Source: Chamaecrista fasciculata | Taxonomy: Eukaryota > Streptophyta > Magnoliopsida > Fabales > Fabaceae | Assembly (NCBI GenBank): GCA_003254925.1 | Contig: QANZ01043003.1 | Coordinates: 76,758-140,757 of the forward strand | Length of the DNA stretch: 64,000 nucleotides | Direction: 5' to 3' | In this document: piece after piece, positions 48,436 through 58,514 of the stretch | Numbering within the stretch: the stretch's first letter is position 1 | Layout of the letters: each line of letters opens with the position of its first letter | Notes under the pieces: model-generated | The model's input: only the letters and a program-made list of their open reading frames with translations | Database searches by the model: none | What the model was told of the DNA's origin: nothing | Made by a program: the position numbers and the translations under genes

Positions 48436-49973
48436 TTAGGGAGAAGCCAAAAGTTGTTGACATTGCTTCTCATAAGGGAATCCATCAACCTTGGAGTCAT
48501 CAGCAGACCAAACAAAAATGCCATTGAGCTTATGTTCCGTTTTGAGTGTGTTACACGCATCAAAGAATCCATTTTTTGGACCCAACCCACCACTCCCATC
48601 ACTTATAAAGCTCACCAACACCTTCCCTCCTTCGTAATTCTGGCTCTGTGTATTGAAGTAACCAATGAACTCAGACACCGTGGTGCTCTTGTCATACGCG
48701 TAGAATTGAAAATTCACATAATCTATGACCTCCTTATAGCTTTTCCACAACGCCAAATACCGATTCTGTACTTGCTCGTTGTCAAATGGAGCAATGGAAG
48801 CGAAAGTGATGAACTTGTTGGCCTTGAGGGTTTGGATTAAGCGTCCTATGCACTCCGAGAATGTGGTCGTGTCGGATTTGAAGTGTTCATAGTCGATGTC
48901 GATTCCGTCTAGGTTGTATTGTTTTATGATGCTTGTGAGAGATGAGACTGCGTTGGAAACCCATGTGTCTATTGAGGTTGGGTTGAAGTATGCGGGATTA
49001 CTATTCACGCTGTCGCCTCCAACACTCAGGGCTACCTGAAAATTAATTAATAAATAGTTAATTGTAGAAAGCACAAAAGATCTCTCAAATGGAAATAATT
49101 ATCTCATTATATATAGAGAGTTATAAGACCCTTTAATCAAGTAATGTGAGACTTCAACATGCTCCCCTCACGCTCGACATTAGGAGCATGAAGCCGACGA
49201 GTTATTTCCAGGACAACCCATTGTAAGATTCATCCATTTCACTTGTTTAAATCAAGCTCTGATACTATGTAGAAAGGCCTAATTTACTCCAATAGAGCTT
49301 AGAGAGAAAAGATTGTCTCATTGTATATATAAAGTTATAAGTTCATTTAATTCAACATTAATTACCAAATAATCAACTCAATTAATTAGTACTCCCTCCG
49401 GTTCTATATATCTGGTGTTTAAGGTTTCTACACACAGATTAAGAAAATGATTAGCCAACATAGAAGGAAGAGAAAAATGAAGTAAAATGACTAAACTATC
49501 CCTATTAAATTACTTGGAAAATGTTTATACATTTATGACTCTACTATATTTAATAGGGGTAGAATGGTAAAAAAATAATTAATGCTCTCTTGAATTTATA
49601 AAACATCAGATATTTTGAAATAAAAATGATTTTCTAAAACACCATATATTCAGAACCAGAGGGAGTACTATTTAGTATTTAGTACCTTCACATTGGGATG
49701 CTGAGCTTTGATGGAAGAAACTTGGGAGGGGCTAAGATTCTGAGAGTCCCAGAAAACGTTGAAATTTCCATTGGTGGAAGCAGAGCCAGAGGTATCATAG
49801 TCTATTGCGAAAGACAAAATGAAGTGAAATTGGACATTTGGGTTTACAGGAACGTCTGTGAATTTTACGCTCTTAAACTCGGCTCCTATGTATTCTCGAA
49901 AGATGGAATCATCAGCATGGATAGATGTTAGCAAGAAGAAGAGAAAGGTAAAGCGAAACCTCGGTGATGCCAT
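48436..49973 (-). CDS. GH18 chitinase-like protein (chitinase 2 / RuBisCO-associated-protein type), secreted
   Basis: Two exons: 49973-49686 and 49035-48436, joined in phase 0, 295 aa. The signal peptide is [20 protein letters not shown]. Early sequence [20 protein letters not shown] is typical of the plant 'chitinase 2-like' GH18 group. The beta-strand motif ALSVGGDS follows the splice junction, and the active-site motif DGIDIDYE (Asp139 to Glu146) is complete, including the acid/base Glu. Later GH18 strands are visible ([29 protein letters not shown]). Catalytic capacity is therefore plausible, although some relatives act as lectins or storage proteins. The 650-bp intron is almost entirely two mobile elements (TRIM and Stowaway). 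Confidence 0.92.
49063..49357 (-). mobile_element. TRIM-like miniature LTR retrotransposon
   Basis: 295 bp in the GH18 intron with a perfect 5-bp target duplication ttaat (49058-49062 and 49358-49362). On the minus strand the left LTR begins TGTTGAAT and ends TTTCTACA. A near-perfect initiator-Met primer site (TAGTATCAGAGC) follows, then a short non-coding interior, a purine tract GTGAGGGGAGCA, and a second LTR starting TGTTGAAGTCTCACATTAC and ending TTTCTACA. LTRs are about 90-100 bp and diverged from each other. No coding capacity. These are the hallmarks of terminal-repeat retrotransposons in miniature. Confidence 0.85.
49392..49665. mobile_element. Stowaway MITE (Tc1/mariner)
   Basis: 274 bp between TA target duplications, with ends CTCCCTCCGGTTCT and AGAACCAGAGGGAG, the Stowaway terminal signature. 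It lies in the GH18 intron, 30 bp from the TRIM. A relative lies at about 55230-55451. Confidence 0.9.
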
Positions 49974-50130
49974 CTCTTGAAGTTCAATAATGGAAAGCTA
50001 TAGGACTTGGATTTATTTTTAAGATTTCTTTCATACGGTGGATGAAATCAAATAAGAAGGAGAGATGGAAAATGACGGGTCTACGTTGATTTTTCTTGGG
50101 TGGGCATGGAAAACGAAGTAATTAAATATA

Positions 50131-50750
50131 GGTTTAAGTGCAATTTTGGTCCCCTAACTTTTGCAAAGGTATCAATTTGGTCCCCTAACTTTTTTTGTTG
50201 CAATTTTGGTCCCTTAACTTTCGCAAAGGTCTCAATTTGGTCCCCTAACTTTTTTTGTTGCAATTTTGGTCCCTTAACTTTCGCAAAGGTCTCAATTTGG
50301 TCCCCTAACTTTCACAAAGGTCTCAATTTAGTCCTCTAACTTTTTTTGTTGCAATTTTGGTCTCCTAACTCTTGAAAAAGTTTCACTATTAGTCCCAAGT
50401 GCACTTCCAAGTCATGAAAACGTCTCCGCATAATGGTCCTTTTTTAATCCACTTCACCCATATTTGTCACGTCATCAGCCAACTCAGTTTGCCAGATCGA
50501 CACTAACGGCAGATAGTGGATGGAAAAAGTGCACTTGGGACCAACAGTGAGACGCTTTCAAAAGTTAGGGGACCAAAATTGCAACATAAAAAGTTAGGGG
50601 ACCAAATTGAGACCTTTACGAAAGTTAAGGGACCAAAATTGCAACAAAAAAAGTTAGGGGATCAAATTGAGCCCTTTGCGAAAGTTAGGGGACCAAAATT
50701 GCAACAAAAAAAGTTAGAGGACCAAATTGAGACCTTTGCGAAAGTTAAGG
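50131..50750. mobile_element. Modular foldback element built of about 60-bp repeats
   Basis: The left arm (about 50131-50400) has a 60-bp unit repeated nearly three times; each unit pairs 'gcaattttggtccc' + 'taactttcgcaaaggt' with 'ctcaatttggtcccctaact' + 'ttttttgtt'. The right arm (about 50520-50750) carries the same units reversed. The 120-bp centre is unique and contains 'cacgtcatcagcc'. The 3' terminus is lost at the N at 50751. Open frames run through the arms on both strands only because the unit length is a multiple of three and lacks stops. Confidence 0.85.
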
Positions 50751-50751
50751 N

Positions 50752-51062
50752 TTTTTCCAAACAAAAATTATATTAATCTAATTTTTTTTCTTATTTTAGA
50801 CAATATTATTATTTAAAAGAAATATAAGAACAAAATATAAATTTAGCTAAATGATATTGATGACACTTGAATAATTTGAAAAGTTAAGATTGTGCCACTT
50901 CTCCAATTCCATGAAAGCAACTTGTAGGATTATAGGTTAATCATACAAATAAACTTCATATTTAAACTCTTCCTAATCCATTAATAATATACATTCAAGT
51001 AATGAGTAATAATTTTTCATCATTTTTTTATTAAACTCTTAACAAAGCAAAATGACTAAAAT
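50752..51062. other. Short intergenic stretch, no gene seen
   Basis: AT-rich with no ORF; it ends in the left target duplication of the hAT-like MITE. Confidence 0.4.
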
Positions 51063-51227
51063 TAGCACTGTTAAACGGGCCGGCCCGGCCCGTTACGGGC
51101 CACGGGCTAAACGGGCCGGGCCGTTTAGGCCCGTTTTTAAACGGGCCAAATTTTTTAAGCCCAAGCCCGCCCATTTAGCGGGCGGGCCGGGCTGGCCCGC
51201 GGGCCTAAGCCCGTTTTGACAGTGCTA
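51063..51227. mobile_element. GC-rich hAT-like MITE
   Basis: 165 bp with ends TAGCACTG / CAGTGCTA and a perfect 8-bp target duplication actaaaat (51055-51062 and 51228-51235). The interior is a palindromic run of 'cgggccggcccggcccg' and 'aaacgggcc' words, strikingly GC-rich against AT-rich flanks. Confidence 0.92.
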
Positions 51228-51394
51228 ACTAAAATGATTTATATAATTTTACATAGTAGTTTGGTCATTGTGATCTGGTAAGTCTTGCCTGCTTGTTTAA
51301 AATCAAGTCTCGACCCTTCCGCTTCTATCATCACACCTTATGATAGATATTAGTGGATTCTGCTAAGGTCGTGCATGCGTTTAAGTCGGCTGAC

Positions 51395-51940
51395 ATGGTG
51401 CTGGAGCAATTTGAGTCGGCTGTCGATCGCTTCGCTAAGGCCGTGGACGCGTTTCTTAAGAGGTTCGATCAAGCTCCTCCATCGGTCATCATGACTCCGA
51501 CGAACTCTGTTGTCTCATCCTCTGCGATTCCGCAGGAAGCTACTGCATACCAGTCGTTCACACCGCGTTCAGTCGTCCTTGATTTTCCCAAGTTCGACGA
51601 TTTATCTCATTTCAATCATATTCCTCCGGCGCCGTCGATAGTGGTCGCGGAGTTAATAGCCAAAGGTGAAACAGAGATTGCGGCCTCCGACATGAAATTC
51701 ATCGCAAATTCAAGCTCTGTGCAGCAATTGGAAGATGGAACAGGGGCTCATGATATTACGCAAGAATTGATTAATGTCGATTCCGTTGTTGTAATTGCTG
51801 ATAACCATATCGAAGGAACCGATTTAATTTTTGATCACGATATCGAAAGAAGCAGCGTCGATGGTCTTGCTCAACATCTTCAGGTTTCTCTTAACAGTGA
51901 GGAACACGAAATCAGTGGCCAAACAACTGACGATGCCTAG
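51395..51940 (+). CDS. Orphan ORF, possible gag relic or single-exon gene
   Basis: An uninterrupted frame of 181 codons from the first ATG (the frame is open from 51347). Not confidently recognised. The start (MVLEQFESAVDRFAKAVDAF) is a likely amphipathic helix; FTPRSVVLDFPKFDDLSHFN distantly recalls the 'LDFPKFDG' entry to plant Ty3/Gypsy gag; the rest is acidic with many Val/Ile/Ser. Base composition is richer in G+C than the flanks and the codons look used, so it was or is coding. No retroelement primer site, LTR or polymerase was found nearby. A degenerate continuation may exist to about 52800, where 'aagggggtggagctcatgac' resembles the end of a retroelement. Alternatives: a lineage-specific gene or a first exon. 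Confidence 0.4.
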   Translation: MVLEQFESAVDRFAKAVDAFLKRFDQAPPSVIMTPTNSVVSSSAIPQEATAYQSFTPRSVVLDFPKFDDLSHFNHIPPAPSIVVAELIAKGETEIAASDMKFIANSSSVQQLEDGTGAHDITQELINVDSVVVIADNHIEGTDLIFDHDIERSSVDGLAQHLQVSLNSEEHEISGQTTDDA

Positions 51941-54131
51941 TCCATCCTTAGTGCCTCAAGGTTTGATAACATGTTGAGCAAAGGTAATCCAGTATCTCTC
52001 TATCCCGTGGCACGACTTGCTGATTTTGCATTCAATCTTATCATTCATCAGGTTGCCCATTTAATGAAGGAAAATTGTGTTTTTGGAAATATTGAGGTTG
52101 TTGGACTGTTGACACTGAGTGGTTTGAACCAAAAAATTTTGTTTGAGTATCTTCAAAGATTTGCCTTCAATAATGATGTTTGATATTGTTATTTTTATAT
52201 TTGATCTCGGAGTGCATATGAGTTTTATATGGCCTATACCAGTAAACATTGTGTGTCTTGATGTTTTAATTCCACCTCACCTTGTGTTTCCAAACCATCA
52301 GACGAATGGAGTGAATTGCAGTTTTGTATATGATCCCGGAGGTTCTATATGAGGCATGCTTTTGTCCCGATTACAAGTGTTGTCTTCAAAGAATCCAAGA
52401 AGATGTTGAATTGCCCCTTAGATATTTGATAAAATGTCGATCCTGGTTACTAGCTTTGGAAATCCGTGGCCCACACTTACATCATGGTTTTATGGTTTTA
52501 TCATAGCTTTACGATAGAAAGTTTGCATGGCTCATGGTAATTAATGATATTGCTGATGTTGAATACACGTTTGAGGACGATTTTGGGACCCGTGGATTCC
52601 AAGAGAGGAGAAATGATAAAATTGTTAAAATAAGATGGTCCTACTTTGTTGGTTTGATTGTTATTAATTGTTTTGTTTATGTGGGTGATCAATATTTCAA
52701 AAAGGCTTGTTAACCTTTTGGTTCAAGATAAAATTTGGGTTAAAGATGATACTCAACTAGCTTATTTTAAGGGGGTGGAGCTCATGACAATGGACACTTT
52801 CTATTTTGTACTTTTAGATCAAATTGTAATTTTGAAAATATTAAAAAAAGGATAAAATTACATATTAGTCCTAAATTTGGAAAATGAATGCATTTTAGTC
52901 CTACCAAACTATGAGTTCAGTGGAAGGAAGATGAATTATGCAAATTTTTTCAAAAATTACATTATGCCCCTAAATATTTTCAAAATTTCCAAAAACGTGC
53001 CTGGATCATGATATTTGAGGACTAAAATGAAAATTTTAAAAAATAATTGGGGTCAAAATGTATTTAAAAAATATGAAAAAAGTGGAAATTGCAAATCAGT
53101 CCAAAATCTAAAAAAGAATACGATTTAGTCGTATATTGAATAATTTAAAAATTATTCTCATTAATTAATTAGTTTATAAATTAAATAATATAAATATTTT
53201 AAGATGGATTCATGAGTTGGGTTGGGTCGACCCTTGATTTTACGGGTCATGACCCACCAATAATCCATTTAACAAATATAAATGAGTCCTAAGTGGGTCA
53301 TTCACTCATTTATGACCGAACTCAAAACCAACTCAACCTACCCATTTTGCCACTCCTACTTAGAATAGACTATCTTCTCTTATACAAATACTCTACGAAA
53401 TTCAAATATATATAACAATTACGAAATTTTTTTCTTATATTCTACTCTCTCATTCTATGTTTTTATATATATTTAAAAGATTATTTTTAGTTACCTTACA
53501 AATAAATAATAAGATCTATATATGTTATGAAATTTAAAATAGATAATTTATTTTGTTTTGCGATTCTCTCATGACTATCTCTTTGCCTTAGCTCTTAAGG
53601 AGTTGGGATTTTTTCCCAAAGTTAAAAGAAGCTATAGGTCCATGTCACAGCTTCGCAACCTTTACTAGCGCGCGGTTAATAAAACAACTATGTTGCTTTA
53701 AATAATTAGTTCGATGGCCTTTTGATTCAAAAAAAAAAAAAAAATAATTCGATGACAGCAATTTATATTGTCCCACTATATTTCCTTGGCAACGGATAAA
53801 ACTTTTTTTTATCTTTTTTTTTTTTAGAACAGTTCGGCTTAAATTTCTCTCATTTAATTACATTTATCTGACAGCTTAATCACAAGATTCATTTTAGAAA
53901 TTATGCATGATGGTGAGTGGTGATTCAAGTTAGATCTAGTTCTTTGAGTGGCATTCAAGCAAAATGAAAGTGCATGTCGTTTAAGTAAAAATATGTTCCA
54001 GCGAGCAAAGAATAATTACTTTCATTTTACCTATGTTTTTATAACAATCAGACAGCAAAGAGAATTAAAGTGAAAAAAGAATCATCTTCAGCTTCATAAG
54101 TATCACTTTACGGAAGCTAGCAAGACACTTG
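51941..54131. other. Intergenic, possible retroelement debris then AT-rich DNA
   Basis: 51941-52860 has somewhat coding-like composition but is broken by stops. 52855-53160 has 'ttagtcctaaatttgg' words of the foldback type without clear arms. 53210-53350 has 'gttgggttgggtc' and 'gacccaccaa' words reminiscent of the hAT-like element at 11981, but no target duplication was found. Nothing else supported. Confidence 0.4.
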
Positions 54132-54140
54132 TATATATAA
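54132..54140 (+). promoter_or_regulatory. Candidate TATA box of the X8 gene
   Basis: TATATATAA, about 200 bp upstream of the ATG, in an otherwise mixed sequence. Confidence 0.4.
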
Positions 54141-54335
54141 TAGTATAGATATCCCTTTATTATTCTCTTCTCTGCTATACTTATGCTCTGTATATTAGAG
54201 TAGTAAAGTAGTTCATGTCCAATGCCTAGCTAGTCCAAATCAAATATTGGGTTGAACTTGAATTAAAAATTCAATTCTGAGGTTCCAACTTACAAACCAT
54301 CAAACTTTTGGTCATATGATATAATTGAATGCAAT

Positions 54336-56204
54336 ATGGATTCAACACCACATCATTCCCTCACACTCCCAGCGACCATTGCCATCATCTTATGTATTGC
54401 AGCTTCTACCTTCTTTCCTCCTTGTGGTAAATCAAATTTACATACATATATATATATATTTGTCTATTAAAACCGCATTTTCTCTTCATGATTTCATTAT
54501 TGTTGTAATTTCACTTGTTTTTTTTTTTTATTTATTTATTCAACTTTTATAATCCCTTACATTGCTGATAATTTGTAGATGCAAGAAGTCATGGACGTGT
54601 TGTTTCTCATCAGGTTCCCAATAATTACAAGCCACATTGGAAGAAGCTAAAATCTCTAAATCGCTTAGACAATTACTACTACTCACCATTGATGGGGTTT
54701 TCATATGCCTCTCCTTCTTCTCTGCCACTCCCTCCTTTCAATTCTCTTGCACCAACGCCTATCGAAAGCCCACCTCGTTCTAATGCACATTCTGGAACCA
54801 CTCTAAGCCCGGGCCCACCAAAACGAGGCCCAGGCCCAAGCCCAAGCTCGCCGCTTGTTTATCTGCCTCCATTGGTTTACCCACCACCGCCAACAGCTGC
54901 AACGACGTCGTCGCCTCCTCCACAAAAGAAGCCAGAGTATGCAAATTGGTGCGTTGCGAAGCCCACGGTGCCTGACCCAATAATCCAAGAGGCTATGGAC
55001 TATGCGTGTGGGTCAGGTGCAGATTGTAAGTCGATTCAGCCCAATGGGCCTTGCTATCAGCCCAACACTCTTCTGGCCCATGCTTCTTATGCCTTCAATA
55101 ACTACTGGCAGAACACAAAGGTAGGTGGAGGCACTTGTGATTTTGGAGGGACTGCCATGCTTGTCACTGTGGATCCAAGTATGTCTTCTTTCCTAATTAA
55201 ATACAGGGTAAATTATGTTAGGGTAAATACACATAGACTAAGAAAATATTAATTTATCTAGAATGAAGAGAAAATAAGATTAAAAGATTGAATTGTCCTT
55301 ATTAAATTACTCCTAGTTATTCTCACTAATTCAATATATTTGACTTTTAATAGGGATAAAATGGTAAAAAAATAATTAATGCTCTGATTTTGTAAAACAT
55401 CAGATATTTTGGGACAAAAAAAATTCTCCAACAAAGCAGATACGGAGGGAGTACCAAATATATATATATATATATATTGGGTAAATTATACAGAGAGTCC
55501 TTGTGGTTCGGCCTCTTTTAAAAAAAAAGGTTCATGTAGTTTAAAAAGTAATAAATAAGGGAATGAGGTTTGCTTTATTAACAAAAGAGGTCTCATAGGT
55601 TTTTTCTGTCTAAAGTGAACGGTGTCCTCCATATGCCTTGTACTTGACCCCTATTCCAGGGTAAATTACACAGAGGGTCTCTGTAGTTTGATCTATTTAA
55701 ATAAAGGGTCCCTATGATTTAAAAAGGGTCAAGTAAGAATTGAGGCCACCATTAATTTTAGACAGAAAAAAACCTTTGGGACCTATTTTGTTAACAGAAC
55801 TTTAATCTCTTATTTACCACTTTTTAAATTACATGAACTATTTCTCTAAATAGGCTAAACCACAGGAAACTTCTATATAATTTACCCTTAAATATATACA
55901 ATTTCTTTCTATGTTGGATTAAATTAAGTATGATTTTAGCCACTGGAATTTGAAAAAGTGCACTGATTGATTTTTTAGATAACAAATTTTTGTTATTTTC
56001 AAATACTAGTTCTTGTACTCATTACACAGTTTCAGCGGATGGGTATAAAGAACCTTATTATTATTTTAATGAAAGGATATAATTGTGTTATGATGAGTTA
56101 ATTTGATATATATATATATATTGATCCATATTTATATATATATATATATATGTTGATCCATATTTCCTGCAGGCTTTGATAAATGTCACTTTATGTTGAT
56201 CTAG
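54336..56204 (+). CDS. Secreted X8-domain (CBM43) protein with Pro-rich linker
   Basis: Three exons: 54336-54426, 54579-55178 and 56173-56204, frame kept, 240 aa. The signal peptide has core LPATIAIILCIAASTFF. A Pro/Ser-rich linker follows (about 75-150: PSSLPLPPF, SPGPPKRGPGPSPSSP, PPPPTAATTSSPPP). The X8 domain at 154-240 begins WCVAKP and has six cysteines (155, 174, 180, 189, 217, 235), with CGSGADCKSI and GPCYQPNT, FDKCHF at the end. X8 domains bind callose-type beta-1,3-glucan; relatives include plasmodesmal callose-binding proteins. It stops MLI right after the domain, so there is no GPI tail and the product should be soluble in the wall. The last exon is only ten codons plus stop but carries the sixth Cys. 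Intron 2 (994 bp) is filled with a Stowaway relic, a foldback and AT repeats. Confidence 0.9.
55230..55451. mobile_element. Truncated Stowaway relic in the X8 intron
   Basis: The right end 'ggagggag' + TA and the interior ('tccttattaaattactcc', 'atagggataaaatggtaaaa', 'aaaacatcagatattttg') match the element at 49392-49665. The left terminus is not recognisable. Confidence 0.7.
55479..55887. mobile_element. Foldback element in the X8 intron
   Basis: Ends GGGTAAATTATACAGAGAG and, reversed, GGGTAAATTATATAGAAG. An internal copy of the same end ('gggtaaattacacagagggt') occurs at about 55660, so the element is either nested or has a duplicated end. Paired modules are 'ggttttttctgtctaaa' and 'ttagacagaaaaaaacc'. 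Confidence 0.7.
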
Positions 56205-58423
56205 CTCATGCCGTTTTAGTGGCGAACAACCAAATGGAATAATACTTAATAATGGATTTGCATCGTCAAGTTTTGATGTAAGTATGGTATATAAATAGTA
56301 TTTTTGCCAGAATTCACCCTTCTTCCAATTTACCCATGTATTATAAGAATAATTCCCCGCTGTAAATGTCATTTCTGACTACCTCACATGTATCCTTAAT
56401 TAGAATTGTTTTTTTTCTTTTCAATATAAATATTCCTAAACTAGTTTGTACTTGTACATCAAGTGAGAGTATATTAATTAAGCCGGTCCTTAATCCTCAT
56501 ACCATAATTTATTTTTCAGGTAAAAACAAGATTCAACCTCCTTACAATTTTTTTCACAATTTATAGAAAAAAATGCAACAATAATATGAAGAGACTTATA
56601 TATTTATATATCGAGCAAAGCCAAAGCCCAACCAAAATTAACAATATTATCAAAACGACATTCATCAAATTAATGCCACTCGTTGATGCTAAATTAAGCC
56701 AACTCATAAACGAAGACATGATAGATTTATTGCAAAACTAAAGAAAAAAATGATCAATGTCATGTCTAATTTTGTCTCCCACCCTAAAGAGGTAGGTAGA
56801 GAAGAATGTGAAAACTGGTACATGGAATAGCAAGACGTAAATGGGATAGTCTATTCAAAAGATAAAGACCTTTTCATACTCACAGTGACAAAATCTCTTA
56901 TCATATGCGTATATGACTATATATGAGAGGCTTCTTCACAAGCATTACATATTTTAATATTATATATATATGGATCTCTGCCATAAAGTAAGGGCATCAC
57001 ATGTGGAGCTTTAGTCATCAACAGTACTTTTTCCATCCCCATCCTCAAAATTTTAAACTTTAATATTTGTTTTTTACTTTGTTCTCTCCAATCAATCACG
57101 GGTTAAATAGGCAAAAGACAAGTGGTCACTAGATGTTAAAAATGTTCTGTGACACAAAACCACGTTTCCTTGATCCCCTGTCCTTGTAAATAATGTAAAG
57201 TTCAAACGTTGGACTTATTAGTAGCATTATTTCTGAGTCTTGGCGGAATTGTTAATTTCAACTTTATCTGTGAATTGTTATTATTATTAATGTTAACTTT
57301 ATCTGTGAATCCCAACAAGGCACCGACTGCATCGCTATCTCTAAGACCCTTTTAACGTAATATAATATGTTGATTGAAGTAAATACATATATAAAATGAT
57401 GAAACTCATATCTTAACATTTTTTTTGTCAATTTTCTTATTAACCTTTTATTTTGACAAGGAAGATTGTCATCATAAGCTTTATGTGTAGAGTAAAATAT
57501 GAGCAATATGTAATATCACGAGAAGGTTGATAACTCTGTTATAATGATCTCTAATATTTTAGTTAACAGTTATGATTAGAAGTTAAGAACAAAAACATCA
57601 AAATTATACTCTTTTGTTTTCTTCTTATTTTAAAAATATACATATTTGTCATAAGATTGCTTCAATCTTAATATAATTTTATTAATATTCTCTTAATGAC
57701 TTCTTATAATTTTTGCATGTAATAACTTGTTTTAATTTCTAATATAAATAATCATAGTAAAAAAATATTTTACACATAAAATATCTTATGTTTATCAGTG
57801 AACTTTATACCAATTATATAAAAAAATCTTATCTATATTACACATTTATGATATATACATGTATGTATATATGTAGAGAGAATCTTAATTTCGAGGACAA
57901 TTTGGTCATTTTGATTGTGTCGGATTAGGCCCTTTAATTAGAACATTTTTTCTGGATCAAGGTTTCCAAAAATTGATATTCATGTATGAGATTTTCTGAA
58001 ATATGTTCTGCAACCGTACCCCGTCCTGAAAAGTTATTTTGGACGTGTCTACTGTCTATCATTTATTTCATTGTTCAAGTTGCATCTTGCATGCATAGAT
58101 TTTATATACACGATTAGGAGATAACATATCAAATTCATAAACATAATTACTAGACAATAGACAAACGGTTTCGGTGTGATCCTAGCTTAGCTTACATCAT
58201 GCATGATTATAACAAAGAGGTGCAAAATGGGCCAATGGCCCGTAAAGAGAGAGTAATATATATGAAATTAAAGCCTGTGAGTTTCCGTGTGAACATGGTT
58301 AAAGTCAACAGAATCGCTAGAAACAGAATAATTTAATTCCAAATGGTAGCGTATGATCCGTCCGTGACCGTGACTCCCTAGCAACTTGTGTACTTGCTTG
58401 CATGATATAATATATCATTGTGC
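56205..58423. other. Intergenic, no gene seen
   Basis: AT-rich; (AT)n tracts. Just upstream, in the X8 intron at 56107-56166, a roughly 40-bp unit 'atatat...gttgatccatattt' is repeated twice. The last 250 bases are the HyPRP promoter. No RNA gene recognised. Confidence 0.4.
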
Positions 58424-58431
58424 CTATATAT
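58424..58431 (+). promoter_or_regulatory. TATA box of the HyPRP gene
   Basis: CTATATAT, 91 bp upstream of the ATG and followed by the pyrimidine/CA-rich leader 'tcatcatcttcatcattcac'. Confidence 0.6.
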
Positions 58432-58514
58432 CATCATCTTCATCATTCACCACCATTTCACATTACAATACTAGCTAGCTTTGTGTCTTCACAATAAGGG
58501 AGCTAGCTAAGATC

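Noticed and set aside
50100..50776. Repetitive proteins on both strands of the foldback (units FGPLTFAKVSIWSPNF and KLGDQIETFAKVRGPKLQ)
   Set aside because: They are translations of the 60-bp non-coding modules; open only because the unit is a multiple of three and lacks stops. Present in both orientations at once.
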